This document shows, in pieces, positions 55,867 to 64,000 of a stretch of DNA of 64,000 nt. The notes beneath the pieces were generated by a model. It saw nothing but the letters and a program-made list of their open reading frames with translations, searched no databases and was not told where the DNA came from. Source of the DNA: Stenotrophomonas sp. SAM-B (lineage in GTDB: Bacteria > Pseudomonadota > Gammaproteobacteria > Xanthomonadales > Xanthomonadaceae); assembly GCF_013387485.1 (NCBI RefSeq), contig NZ_JABBXB010000001.1:826001-890000 (forward strand), in the 5' to 3' direction. Position numbers and translations under genes: made by a program. The stretch's first letter is position 1. Every line of letters starts with the position of its first letter.

Positions 55867-57644
55867 GACGCCTCCTGCCAGCTGCGCGACAGGCGCATGG
55901 CGGCGGTGATCAGGCCCACGTGCGAATAGGTCTGCGGGAAGTTGCCCCAGGCCTCGCCATTGTCGAACGCGAGATCCTCTGAGAGCAGGCCCAGATGGTT
56001 GCGGCGCTCCAGCAGCGTCTCGAACATCTCGCGCGCTTCGTCCAGGCGGCCGATCGCGGCGAGTGCATCGATGTACCAGAAGGTACAGATGGTGAAGCTG
56101 GTTTCCGGCTCGCCGAAGTCATCCGGCGCCACGTAGCGGTACAGCGCGTTGCCATGTTTGAGATCACGGCCGATCGCTTCGACCGTGGCCACGAAACGTG
56201 CGTCGGTGGCCTCGATGAAGCCGATATCGGCCAGCAGCAGCAACGACGCATCCAGACGATGGCCGCCGAAGGTGTCGGTGAAGTGGCCGAGGTCTTCGCT
56301 CCACGACTCGCGCATGATGCGCGCATGGATGATGTCGGCGCGCTCGCGCCAGTAAGTGGCGCGGTCGTCCAGCTTCAGCCGCACGGCGATCTTGCACAGG
56401 CGGTCGCAGGCGGCCCAGCACATCGCGCTGGTGTAGGTGTGGACTTCGGTGCGGCCACGGAATTCCCACAGCCCGGCATCCGGCACGTCGTGCAGGGTGA
56501 AGGCCTGCTCGCCAAGCGGTTCCAGCCGCGCGAAAGTGTGTGCATCGCCCGGGTCCTGCAGGCGGCGGTCGAAGAACAGCTGGGTGGAGGCAAGCACCAC
56601 GCTGCCATAGACATCATGCTGGCGCTGCACCCAGGCCAGGTTGCCGCGGCGAACGGGGCCCATGCCGCGGTAGCCGGAGAGTGACGGTACTTCGCTCTCT
56701 TCAAGCTTCGCTTCGAAGCTGATGCCGTACAGCGGTTGCAGGCTGCCATCGGCGGTGGCCAGGTTGAAGATGTAGCCCAGGAACTGCTCCATCGTGCGGG
56801 TCGCGCCGAGGCGGTTGAGCGTGCGCACCACGAAGGCGGCGTCGCGCAGCCAGCAGTAGCGGTAATCCCAGTTGCGGATGCTGCCGGGCGCTTCCGGGAT
56901 CGAGGTGGTCATCGCGGCGATGATCGCGCCACTGTCCTCGTACTGGCACAGCTTCAGCGTGATCGCGCTGCGGATCACCGCGTCCTGCCATTCCAGCGGG
57001 ATCGACAGATAGCGCACCCATTCGCGCCAGTAGTCGCGCGTGCGCTGGAAGGATTCCTGTACGTAACCGCTGAGCGAGCGGTTGAGCGATTCGTCCACGC
57101 CCAGCACCAGATGCACGGGATGGTTGAGCACGAACGGCAGGCCGTCGCGCACGAAGCGCAGCGGCACATCGGTCGTCAGGCGCAGCACGTGGTCGGGCAG
57201 TACCCAGCGGATGTGGTTGCTGCCCCAGGTGGCCTCGGGCACGCGGGCACCCCAGTCGGCCAGCGGGCGCGCACGCACGATGATGCGCGGGTTGCCGGAC
57301 AACGGACGCACCTGGCGGATCAGGCTGACCGGCCGGTAGAAGCGGTCGTTCTGGCGCCAGCGCGGCGCGAAATCGATGATTTCCAGGGCGCCGCCATGCT
57401 TGTCGCGCAGCACGGTGCGAAGGATGGCGGTGTTGGTCAGGTAGCTCTGTTCGCTGTCGACCATGTCCTCCAGCTCGATGCCGAAGTCACCGCCTTCCTG
57501 TTGGTTGGGGCCGAGCAGGGCGCAGAAGGTCGGGTCGCCATCGAAGGTCGGCAGGCAGCTCCAGACGACGCGCGCGTGTTTGTCGATCAGCGCGCCGAAG
57601 CTGCCATTGCCGACCACGCCCAGATTCAGATCGGGTTCGCTCAT
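55863..57644 (-). CDS. Glycoside hydrolase family 15 protein (glucoamylase/trehalase-like)
   Basis: A 593-residue cytoplasmic glycosidase without a signal peptide. The N-terminal super-beta domain (1-230) starts LNLGVVGNGSFGALIDKHAR. The (alpha/alpha)6 barrel has IRNWDYRYCWLRDAAFVVRT near residue 258, characteristic of GH15, and FTICTFWYIDALAAIGRLDE. Family activities include glucoamylase and bacterial trehalase. Its place between otsB and otsA, coupled to otsA, points to a substrate in trehalose or glucan turnover; trehalose hydrolysis is an attractive but unproved guess. Confidence 0.9.
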   Translation of the reverse strand: MSEPDLNLGVVGNGSFGALIDKHARVVWSCLPTFDGDPTFCALLGPNQQEGGDFGIELEDMVDSEQSYLTNTAILRTVLRDKHGGALEIIDFAPRWRQNDRFYRPVSLIRQVRPLSGNPRIIVRARPLADWGARVPEATWGSNHIRWVLPDHVLRLTTDVPLRFVRDGLPFVLNHPVHLVLGVDESLNRSLSGYVQESFQRTRDYWREWVRYLSIPLEWQDAVIRSAITLKLCQYEDSGAIIAAMTTSIPEAPGSIRNWDYRYCWLRDAAFVVRTLNRLGATRTMEQFLGYIFNLATADGSLQPLYGISFEAKLEESEVPSLSGYRGMGPVRRGNLAWVQRQHDVYGSVVLASTQLFFDRRLQDPGDAHTFARLEPLGEQAFTLHDVPDAGLWEFRGRTEVHTYTSAMCWAACDRLCKIAVRLKLDDRATYWRERADIIHARIMRESWSEDLGHFTDTFGGHRLDASLLLLADIGFIEATDARFVATVEAIGRDLKHGNALYRYVAPDDFGEPETSFTICTFWYIDALAAIGRLDEAREMFETLLERRNHLGLLSEDLAFDNGEAWGNFPQTYSHVGLITAAMRLSRSWQEAS

Positions 57645-57730
57645 GATGCAGGAAGTCTCGTGTCATGCCGCGGCGGCACACCGGTGGGGGAGACCTGCGC
57701 GCGGCGTCAGGGGGCCTTGGGATCAAGGCA

Positions 57731-58489
57731 TCAGTAGGCATTCTCGCGAAGCCAAGCGTGCACGCTGCGTATCGTCGGCAGCGCGAACACCGCATCGCTG
57801 GGCTCGCGCGCACCGACCAGCACGCTCCAGCCGTGCAGGTCGTTGGCCGCGCCAAAGCCGAATTCATCGGTCAGGTCATCGCCGACGAAGACCGGCATGC
57901 GATCACGGAACGGCGGCTGCAGCATCAGCTGCCGCATCGCGCGGCCCTTGTCGCTGCCTTCGGGCAGGAATTCGATGACATGGTCGCCAGGCTGCAAGCG
58001 GTAGCCGCCATGCCCGCGGATATGCCGTTCGGCGAACGCGCGCACATCGTTGGCGGCGTGCGGTGCACCGCGCCAGTGCAGGGCCAGGCTGCGGCCCTTG
58101 TCTTCCACCAGCACGCCGGGATAGCCATGCGCGAAGCGCATCGCCTGCTGGTGCAGGGCATGCAGCCACTCGCTGGTATCGGCGGAGGGATCACTGGTCT
58201 GCGCGCGCTGCTCATGGTTGCGCAGCTCGTGGCCATGCAGGCCGGCAGCGGGCAGGCTCAGGGGCGCGAAGAGTGTGTCGAGCTGGGCGAGCGGTCGCCC
58301 GCTGATCAGCGCGACCGCGCCATCCAGGCGGTCGCTGATGCGCCCGATCGCTTCACGCACATCGGGCAGCAGCGCGACCGACTCGGGGTCGTCCGCGAAT
58401 TCGATAAGGGTGCCATCCACATCCAGGAACAGCGCACAGGCATCGTCCAGCAGCGGCGGCGGCGGACGTTGGGGGAAGTCGTTGGCCAT
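57731..58489 (-). CDS. otsB: Trehalose-6-phosphate phosphatase
   Basis: A 252-residue HAD-family phosphatase that releases trehalose from trehalose 6-phosphate. Motif I is ALFLDVDGTLIEFADDP near residue 20, SGRPLAQLDTLFAP follows, and motif IV is VFVGDDLTDEFGFGAANDL. ATG 58489 is used; an in-frame TTG three codons upstream is unlikely. The ribosome site is poor and the leader contains a long hairpin (58507-58545). It is first in the operon, 86 bases before the GH15 gene. Confidence 0.95.
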   Translation of the reverse strand: MANDFPQRPPPPLLDDACALFLDVDGTLIEFADDPESVALLPDVREAIGRISDRLDGAVALISGRPLAQLDTLFAPLSLPAAGLHGHELRNHEQRAQTSDPSADTSEWLHALHQQAMRFAHGYPGVLVEDKGRSLALHWRGAPHAANDVRAFAERHIRGHGGYRLQPGDHVIEFLPEGSDKGRAMRQLMLQPPFRDRMPVFVGDDLTDEFGFGAANDLHGWSVLVGAREPSDAVFALPTIRSVHAWLRENAY

Positions 58490-58506
58490 GGTGACCAAGA
58501 TGCCAG

Positions 58507-58545
58507 CGTGGATGTGATTGCCAGGTCATGGCAACCACATCCACG
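58507..58545 (-). promoter_or_regulatory. Long hairpin in the otsB leader
   Basis: CGTGGATGTG-A-TTGCCA pairs with TGGCAA-C-CACATCCACG (16 of 17 positions) around GGTCA. It would lie 18-56 bases upstream of the otsB start in its transcript. The end shares a base with a GTAG repeat. It could control translation or be another repeat type. Confidence 0.5.
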
Positions 58546-58571
58546 TAGTGCCGGCCAGGGGCCGGCATTAC
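58545..58571. repeat. Degenerate GTAG repeat
   Basis: GTAGTGCCGGCCAGGGGCCG then GCATTAC; a GCCGGCC-subtype unit with a changed centre and end, between otsB and the TonB-dependent receptor gene. Confidence 0.75.
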
Positions 58572-58574
58572 CGG

Positions 58575-61025
58575 TCAGAAGGTGTAGCGGACGCGGCCGT
58601 AGTAGTACGCACCATTGCTGCCGATCGGTGACAGCACGTCGTACGGCAGGTTGCCGAAGTAGTAGATGTCATCGTTGGACAGATCCGAGTAGTTGTCGGT
58701 CAGGTTCTGTCCGCCCAGTGCCACGCTCCACTGCGGCGTGATCTTGTATTCGACCTCGGCATCCAGCTGCCATTCCGCGCCGTAGGTCTGGCGTGGGATG
58801 TAGCCATCACCGAAGTTGAACACACGGGTCACGCTGCCATAGCGACTGAGACGGCTGCTCAGCGACCAGCGGTCATTGGCCCAGCTGGCGGCCAGCGCAG
58901 CGCGGGTGCGCGGGGTCGCGTCGGTCAGCGTATTGGTCTCTTCCACGCCGAACAGCACGTAGCCCGGATCCAGCGCCAGCAGACCCGGCGGCGTGGCGAG
59001 CACGTTCTTCAGGGTGGTCTTGGTGTAGGCGTAGGTGCCGGTCAGCACCAGCTCGCCATTGCCCAGCGACTGCCGCCAGTTGCTCACCAGCTCGGCGCCC
59101 CGGGTGCGGGTATCGGCGGCGTTGACGAAGAAGCTGGCACTCTGCAGGCCGGCCACGCCGAACTGCTGCTGCACGTAGTCGGTCAGCGCATCGCCGGTGA
59201 TGCTCTCCGACAGTGCGATGCGGTCGTCGATGTCGATCTGGAAGAAGTCCAGCGAGACGTCGAAGTGGTCGCCGATGCGGCTGGTGAAGCCCAGGCTGGT
59301 GTTGAGCGACTTCTCCGGCTTCAGGTCGGTGGCGCCGAGGCCGCGGGCGATCGGATTGTTGACCGACAGTACGCGGCCCTGGACCAGCTGGCCGGCGGCG
59401 TTGTAACCGGTGGAGGTGGACTCGTAGCCGATCTGCGCCAGCGACGGCGCGCGGAAGTTGTTGGAGATCGCGCCACGCAGCGCGAACGCCGGGGTGAACT
59501 CATAGCGCAGGCCCAGCTTGCCGGTCAGCTCGCCACCGAAGTCGTCGCTGTGCTCGTAGCGCGCGGCCAGATCGCTGGAGAAATGCTCGCCGAACTGGCT
59601 GGAGAGGCTGGCGTAGGCGCTGGCGACATCCCGCGACAGCGAGGTCGCATCCTGCGGGGTCAGGCCGCCACCGGCCTGCGAGCCGGTCGGGCGGTCCGTG
59701 AACGGGCCGGCGGCATAGCTGCTCGGGTCACCCGGGCGGGTTTGGTAATGGTCGCGACGCGCTTCCAGGCCCAGGCCCAGGCTGTGGGTGATGCTGTCGC
59801 CCTGAGCGAACACGCGGCCGAGGTCGACATTGGCGACCGTCAGCTCGTTGCGGTAATCACCGGTCTTGAAGCGGGTCGGGCTGGTCGGGCCCAGCGAGGC
59901 ATTGATCGAGTTGCGCAGGCGGTAAGTGAACGTGTTGACGCCGTAATCCAGGCTGGCGTCGTAGTTCCACTCGCCCCACTGGCCCTTCGCGCCGGCCACG
60001 GCCTGCACGTCGCGGTTCTCGCCTTCGGAGATCGGGCGGTAGCCGTTCGGGTAGACCTGGGCCCAGTTGGCGTCGCTGTCCGGGTAGCGGAAGTAGTTCG
60101 CGCCTTCGCTGTCGCGCTGGTTGAAGGTGGCGAAGCTGTAGAACGTGGAGGTCTCGCCGAACGGCAGCTGCGCGTTGTACCAGGCGTTGAGATCCTTGGT
60201 CTTGCCGTCGCCGAGCACGTAGTTGCGCTTGCCCTGCAGGGCCAGGTTGGTCTCGCTCTGGTCCCACGGCGGAATCTGATCGAAGCCGGCGCGGTTGGTG
60301 CCCTCGTGGTTCTTCAGCTCCAGGCCGACGCGCAGGAAGCCGCCTTCGTCGCCCAGCGCGGTGCCGACCTTGGCACTGGCATAGCTGGTCTGGCCATCGG
60401 TGATCGTGCGGTCGATCGGCTTGAGGTCGGTGTGGTTGGCACCGAAGCTGGCTTCGAACGCGCCGCCTTCCGGGGCGTCATCGAGGATCACGTTGATCAC
60501 CCCGGCGACCGCATCGGAGCCGTACAGCGCGCCGGCGCCATCGCGCAGCACCTCGATGCGCTTGATCGCACTGACCGGGATCGCGTTGAAGTCGACCGGG
60601 GTGGTGCCCTTGCCGATCTTGCTGTCGGTGTTCACCAGCGCGCTGCTGTGGCGGCGCTTGCCGTTGACCAGCACCAGGACCTGGTCAGGCGAGAGCCCGC
60701 GCAGCTGGGCGGCACGGATATGGTCGGCGCCACCGGAATTGGACTGGCGCGGGAAGTTGAACGAGGGCAGCAGCGCCTGCAGCGCGCTGCCCAGTTCACC
60801 ATTGACCACACCGGCCTTGCGGATGTCCTCGGCGGTGAGCACGTCCACCGGCGAGGTGGATTCCAGCACGGTCCGGTCGATGGCGCGGGTGCCGGTGACG
60901 ATCACGGTGTCCAGCGTTTTGGCGGTGGTCGGCGCGTCCTGCGCAAGTACGTCCTGGGCCAGCAGGGGGGAGGAGAGGACGAGCGCGATGGCAAGGCCAA
61001 GGCGCGACGCGGACGGACGGGACAT
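58575..61025 (-). CDS. TonB-dependent outer-membrane receptor
   Basis: An 816-residue receptor. The signal peptide (MSRPSASRLGLAIALVLSSP, cut near LAQ) is followed by a TonB-box-like LDTVIVTGTRA. The plug domain has VDVLTAEDIRKAGVVNGELG, LRGLSPDQVLVLVNGKRRHS and IKRIEVLRDGAGALYGSDAV. The 22-strand barrel ends YYYGRVRYTF with the terminal Phe. This is the typical large xanthomonad TBDR with plug motif VNGKRRH, of the group often linked to carbohydrates or siderophores. No partner enzymes show the ligand. A likely promoter lies 95-123 bases upstream. Confidence 0.93.
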   Translation of the reverse strand: MSRPSASRLGLAIALVLSSPLLAQDVLAQDAPTTAKTLDTVIVTGTRAIDRTVLESTSPVDVLTAEDIRKAGVVNGELGSALQALLPSFNFPRQSNSGGADHIRAAQLRGLSPDQVLVLVNGKRRHSSALVNTDSKIGKGTTPVDFNAIPVSAIKRIEVLRDGAGALYGSDAVAGVINVILDDAPEGGAFEASFGANHTDLKPIDRTITDGQTSYASAKVGTALGDEGGFLRVGLELKNHEGTNRAGFDQIPPWDQSETNLALQGKRNYVLGDGKTKDLNAWYNAQLPFGETSTFYSFATFNQRDSEGANYFRYPDSDANWAQVYPNGYRPISEGENRDVQAVAGAKGQWGEWNYDASLDYGVNTFTYRLRNSINASLGPTSPTRFKTGDYRNELTVANVDLGRVFAQGDSITHSLGLGLEARRDHYQTRPGDPSSYAAGPFTDRPTGSQAGGGLTPQDATSLSRDVASAYASLSSQFGEHFSSDLAARYEHSDDFGGELTGKLGLRYEFTPAFALRGAISNNFRAPSLAQIGYESTSTGYNAAGQLVQGRVLSVNNPIARGLGATDLKPEKSLNTSLGFTSRIGDHFDVSLDFFQIDIDDRIALSESITGDALTDYVQQQFGVAGLQSASFFVNAADTRTRGAELVSNWRQSLGNGELVLTGTYAYTKTTLKNVLATPPGLLALDPGYVLFGVEETNTLTDATPRTRAALAASWANDRWSLSSRLSRYGSVTRVFNFGDGYIPRQTYGAEWQLDAEVEYKITPQWSVALGGQNLTDNYSDLSNDDIYYFGNLPYDVLSPIGSNGAYYYGRVRYTF

Positions 61026-61119
61026 GCGGACTCCAGCAGGACGACGAGGGGGAGGGAGGGGGGAGGGGGTGTTGCCGACCCATGGCCAGCACTACCAATC
61101 CATCCGGATGAAGCGATAT

Positions 61120-61148
61120 ATTATCTTCGCGTGATGTCCCTGTGTGAC
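61120..61148 (-). promoter_or_regulatory. Putative promoter of the TonB-dependent receptor gene
   Basis: On the minus strand, GTCACA (-35, 61148-61143) and GATAAT (-10, 61125-61120) are separated by exactly 17 bases, within the only AT-rich patch of the gap. A full Fur box is not apparent, although GATAATATATCGC is vaguely similar. Confidence 0.5.
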
Positions 61149-61260
61149 GCAAGTCCCATCGGGGTGGTTATCAGCAGATAGCCGTTGGCGATCTGCACCG
61201 GACCCGGATGTCCGGCACGCTCCTTCCCCTGCCTGTCCCTGTGTTTCCGGAGAGTTGTCC

Positions 61261-61743
61261 ATGTCGTTCCGCGCCATTCTGTTTGCCCTGGTCCTGGCCA
61301 CCAGCGGATGTGCCACCGCCGCCCCGGCCGCCAAGCCGACCCCGCCCACCACCGCCACGGCCACCCTGCAGGGCGATGCCGCGCGCCCGGACGCGGCCGC
61401 CGGCTGGGTCCGCAGCGAGCTCTACTTCGGCGTGGGCGAGGAAACCGGCGTGGCCGACCGTCCGCAGACCGAGGGCATCAGCGACGCGCAGTGGCGCGCC
61501 TTCCTCGACAAGGAGGTCACGCCGCGCTTCCCGGACGGCCTGACCGTGTTCGATGCCTACGGCCAGTGGCTGTTCCGCGGCGCCCCCGAACCGAACCGCC
61601 TGCGCACCAAGGTGCTGGTGGTCCTGCACGAAAACACCCCGCAGCGCCGCGCCGACATCGAAGCCATCCGCCTGGCATGGAAGCAGGCGACCGGACACCA
61701 GTCGGTGCTGTGGGCGCAGCAGGCGGTTGAAGTATCGTTCTGA
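61261..61743 (+). CDS. DUF3574 lipoprotein
   Basis: A 160-residue lipoprotein with signal peptide MSFRAILFALVLATSGC (lipobox TSGC). A Pro/Ala/Thr linker (about 18-45) leads to the DUF3574 domain (50-160): WVRSELYFGVGEE, WRAFLDKEVTPRFPDGLTVF, RGAPEPNRLRTKVLVVLHEN. The family's function is unknown; it has a ferredoxin-like small alpha/beta appearance. The ribosome site is CCGGAGAG. It is followed after 35 bases by another exported protein, probably in the same transcript. Confidence 0.85.
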   Translation: MSFRAILFALVLATSGCATAAPAAKPTPPTTATATLQGDAARPDAAAGWVRSELYFGVGEETGVADRPQTEGISDAQWRAFLDKEVTPRFPDGLTVFDAYGQWLFRGAPEPNRLRTKVLVVLHENTPQRRADIEAIRLAWKQATGHQSVLWAQQAVEVSF

Positions 61744-61778
61744 TCCCGGGCGCCGCGGTGGCGCCTCACGGAGCGATC

Positions 61779-62639
61779 ATGAAACACAGGGATGCGATGC
61801 TGGCCGCGGTGGTGATGGGCCTGGCGGTGACGTGCGCGCACGCGCAGGACGCCGACCCGGCCCCGCTGCGATGGGAGGTCGCACCGGGCGTGCAGGCGCA
61901 GGCCGAGGTGCAGGAGGGCGGCAGCATCGCCGTGCTGCTCACGCCTTCCGGCACGCGCCAGGTGCTGCCGGGTGCGGCCGATGCGGACGGCACTGCGCGC
62001 CTGTCGGCCGAGGATGTCGACTTCGACGGCCGCCCGGAGCTGGTCGCGCGTGCCTCGGTGGGCATGGTCAACGAGGCGGTGGCGGTCTATCGCTACGACC
62101 CGGTGCAGCAGCAGCTGGTCGCACTGGAACCGGTCTCGACCGACGGTGCGCAGTGCGGTGGCCTGATGGGCCTGACCGTGGACGCAGCGACCCGCACCCT
62201 GGGCAGCAGCTGCCGCGGTGGCCCGATGTGGTACGTGGACCAGTACCGTTACGACGGCACGCGCCTGTATCTGTACCGCGCCGAACGCCTGTTGATGCTC
62301 GACGAACTCCTCGAGCCCTACGTGCTCGTCAAGCAGACCGCCAACAGGGGGCCGCTGGCGGTCTGGAGCACCTTCGATCCTGCCGGCAAGGTGCTGGAGA
62401 CCGCCATCGGCGATGGCCTGGAGGCGCCGCCCGCCGGCTCGCCGCTGGTCCCTGTTTCCGGCCGTGTGATGGCGGCAAGGCTGCCCTTGTACAGCCAGCC
62501 AGGCGATGCCGCTACCAAGCGCTATCTGGTCCTGGACGACCGTGTGGAGCTGCTGGATGAGCGCGACGGCTGGGTGCAGGTGCGCTATGAGAATCCCACG
62601 CGCGGTGCAGTGCGGGGATGGGTGAACACGCAGCCGTGA
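61779..62639 (+). CDS. Exported protein with C-terminal SH3-like domain
   Basis: A 286-residue protein with signal peptide (MKHRDAMLAAVVMGLAVTCA, cut near HAQ). The middle (about 50-190) resembles the FG-GAP-like XAC2610 family, with DVDFDGRPELVARASVG. An SH3_3-like tail (about 225-286) reads LPLYSQPGDAATKRYLVLDD and WVQVRYENPTRGAVRGW. SH3-like domains often bind cell wall or partner proteins; the target is unknown. The XAC2610 likeness is by eye. A periplasmic location is expected. Confidence 0.75.
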   Translation: MKHRDAMLAAVVMGLAVTCAHAQDADPAPLRWEVAPGVQAQAEVQEGGSIAVLLTPSGTRQVLPGAADADGTARLSAEDVDFDGRPELVARASVGMVNEAVAVYRYDPVQQQLVALEPVSTDGAQCGGLMGLTVDAATRTLGSSCRGGPMWYVDQYRYDGTRLYLYRAERLLMLDELLEPYVLVKQTANRGPLAVWSTFDPAGKVLETAIGDGLEAPPAGSPLVPVSGRVMAARLPLYSQPGDAATKRYLVLDDRVELLDERDGWVQVRYENPTRGAVRGWVNTQP

Positions 62640-62711
62640 ACGCGCAAACCCACATGAATGTCACTTGCCCGGTACTACGCTGACGCTTCCCCCTCGTCGT
62701 GGAAGCATGTC

Positions 62712-64000
62712 ATGAGCAAGCGCGTTGCCGAGATCGTGGTTGAAACCCTGCAGGCCGCCGGTGTCCGACACTGTTACGGCATCGTCGGTGACACCCTCAA
62801 CCATGTCACCGATGCCCTCCATCGCAGTGATATCGAATGGGTGCACATGCGGCATGAGGAGGTGGCCGCGTTCGCCGCCGGTGCCGAGTCGCTGATCAGC
62901 GGGCAGCTCACGGCCTGCGCCGGCTCGTGCGGTCCGGGTGGCCTGCACTTCATCAACGGCGTGTTCGAAACGAATCGCAACCGCGCGCCGATGGTATTGA
63001 TCGCCAGCCAGGTGGTCACCGCCGAGCTCGGGATGGAGTTCCCGCAGGAAGTCGATTTCAAGGCCGTGTACAGCAGCTGCAGCGTGTTCTGCGAGCAGGT
63101 CCACAGCCCGGAGCAGGCGCGCCGCGTGGTGACCCTGGCGTGCCAGGCGGCGATCAGCCGTCGCGGTGTGGCCGTGGTGATTCTGCCGGCCGACATCAGC
63201 GAAGCCGAGGTCAAGCACGATCCGCCGTTCTCGGTGCACTACACCCAGCCGGTGCTGCGTCCGTCGGACGATGAACTCCAGCGCATCGCCGCGCTGATCG
63301 GTGAGGGAAAGCGCATCGGCATCTACGCGGGTGCGGGCTGCGAGCATGCGCATGACGCGCTGGTCGCGCTGGGTGCCAAGCTCAAGGCGCCGATCGCGCA
63401 TACCTCGCGCGCGAAGGATTTCGTCGAGTACGACAATCCGTACAACATGGGAATGACCGGCATCTTCGGCATCGAGTCCGGGTATCACACGCTGATGGCC
63501 TGCGACAGGCTGCTGCTGCTCGGCGCGGACTTCGCGTGGGGCCAGTACTACCCGGACAAGGCCACGCTGATCCAGGTGGATCGCGATGGCAGCCATCTTG
63601 GCCGCCGCCATCCGGTGAACCTGGGCGTGGTGGGCGACATCGGCCCGACCCTGGAGGCGTTGCTGCCGTTGCTGCCGGAGCGCGAGGACCGCAGCTTCCT
63701 GGACGAGTGCATGGAGCATCGCGAAAAGGCGTTGGCCACACGGGCCAAGGAAGAGCAGCCGGGCGAGGGCGAGCTGATCCACCCCCAGCATCTGACCGCG
63801 CTGATCGACCGCCACGCTGCGGACGACGCGCTGTTCACCGCCGACGGCGGCTCGCCGATGGTGTGGATCCTGCGCCATATCCGCGTCAATGGGCGCCGCC
63901 GCACGCTGACCAGCCTGCTGCACGGCACGATGGCCAATGCGATGCCGCAGGCGCTGGGCCTGCAGAAGGCCTATCCGGGCCGCCAGGTGATTTCGCTCTC
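62712..64000 (+). CDS. poxB: Pyruvate dehydrogenase (quinone)/pyruvate oxidase, cut off by window end
   Basis: The first 429 codons of a thiamine diphosphate enzyme; the stop lies beyond the window. The start MSKRVAEIVVETLQAAGVRH and the N-terminal Pyr domain carry the catalytic Glu (E50, MRHEEVAAFAAGAES) and GSCGPGGLHFINGVFETNRN. A central FAD-binding-type domain spans about 190-340, and the PP domain begins with LFTADGGSPMVWILRHI. PoxB oxidises pyruvate to acetate and CO2, giving electrons to quinone, and is a peripheral membrane enzyme of slow growth. Closely related ThDP families are possible, but GTMANAMPQALG fits PoxB. Confidence 0.9.
   Translation, partial: MSKRVAEIVVETLQAAGVRHCYGIVGDTLNHVTDALHRSDIEWVHMRHEEVAAFAAGAESLISGQLTACAGSCGPGGLHFINGVFETNRNRAPMVLIASQVVTAELGMEFPQEVDFKAVYSSCSVFCEQVHSPEQARRVVTLACQAAISRRGVAVVILPADISEAEVKHDPPFSVHYTQPVLRPSDDELQRIAALIGEGKRIGIYAGAGCEHAHDALVALGAKLKAPIAHTSRAKDFVEYDNPYNMGMTGIFGIESGYHTLMACDRLLLLGADFAWGQYYPDKATLIQVDRDGSHLGRRHPVNLGVVGDIGPTLEALLPLLPEREDRSFLDECMEHREKALATRAKEEQPGEGELIHPQHLTALIDRHAADDALFTADGGSPMVWILRHIRVNGRRRTLTSLLHGTMANAMPQALGLQKAYPGRQVISL

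Overview
The window is a stretch of ordinary, very GC-rich (about two thirds G+C) chromosome from a gammaproteobacterium of the Xanthomonas/Stenotrophomonas family (Lysobacteraceae). Stenotrophomonas is the best guess. The reasons are the gene set (pilC divergent from pilA-pilB-pilR-pilS, a GDSL autotransporter esterase, a DUF2339/DUF3999 pair, otsA and otsB flanking a GH15 gene) and the many short palindromes in intergenic gaps that begin with GTAG or end with CTAC, matching the SMAG/REP repeats known from S. maltophilia. I see no phage, insertion sequence, CRISPR array or plasmid gene.

Layout. 1-4.1 kb: two envelope proteins of unknown function (DUF2339, DUF3999). 4.2-8.9 kb: lower glycolysis: pgk, a translationally coupled HAD phosphatase, pyk and class I fructose-bisphosphate aldolase. 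9-13.4 kb: M1 peptidase, macrodomain hydrolase, cysK and a divergent CysB-type regulator. 13.5-16.2 kb: a copper-linked pair (His/Met-rich DUF2946 protein and TonB-dependent copper receptor). 16.4-20.7 kb: RND efflux adaptor and pump without outer-membrane partner or regulator. 20.8-23.1 kb: AgcS symporter and 23S rRNA methyltransferase. 23.2-23.4 kb: a structured, terminator-ended segment that looks like an unrecognised small RNA. 23.5-31 kb: M28 peptidase, mscL, FAH-family hydrolase, Rieske protein, DASS transporter and the thiS-thiG-trmB operon. 31.2-34.4 kb: autotransporter esterase, tRNA-Gly(CCC) and an atypical low-GC Sel1-like gene. 34.6-38.2 kb: RimK-type ligase, a second small-RNA candidate, a small exported protein and a two-component system. 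38.3-46.8 kb: coaE and the type IV pilus cluster pilD, pilC, pilA, pilB, pilR, pilS, with a clear sigma-54 promoter before pilA. 47.2-49.2 kb: sucCD. 49.5-54.4 kb: nadE, bamD divergent from rluD-pgeF, and a DCC-family protein. 54.5-58.5 kb: trehalose operon otsB-GH15-otsA. 58.6-64 kb: a TonB-dependent receptor, two small exported proteins and the 5' part of a pyruvate oxidase gene.

How the parts fit. Most genes are housekeeping or envelope functions. The pilus block is self-contained: pilin, prepilin peptidase, platform protein, assembly ATPase, and the PilS-PilR pair expected to act with RpoN at the promoter seen here. The most unusual material is non-coding: two candidate small RNAs, structured leaders before the esterase and otsB, a 40-bp perfect palindrome containing a stop codon, and the GTAG repeats. 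No wholly new multi-gene system was evident. Function calls come from recognising motifs by eye; no database search was run.
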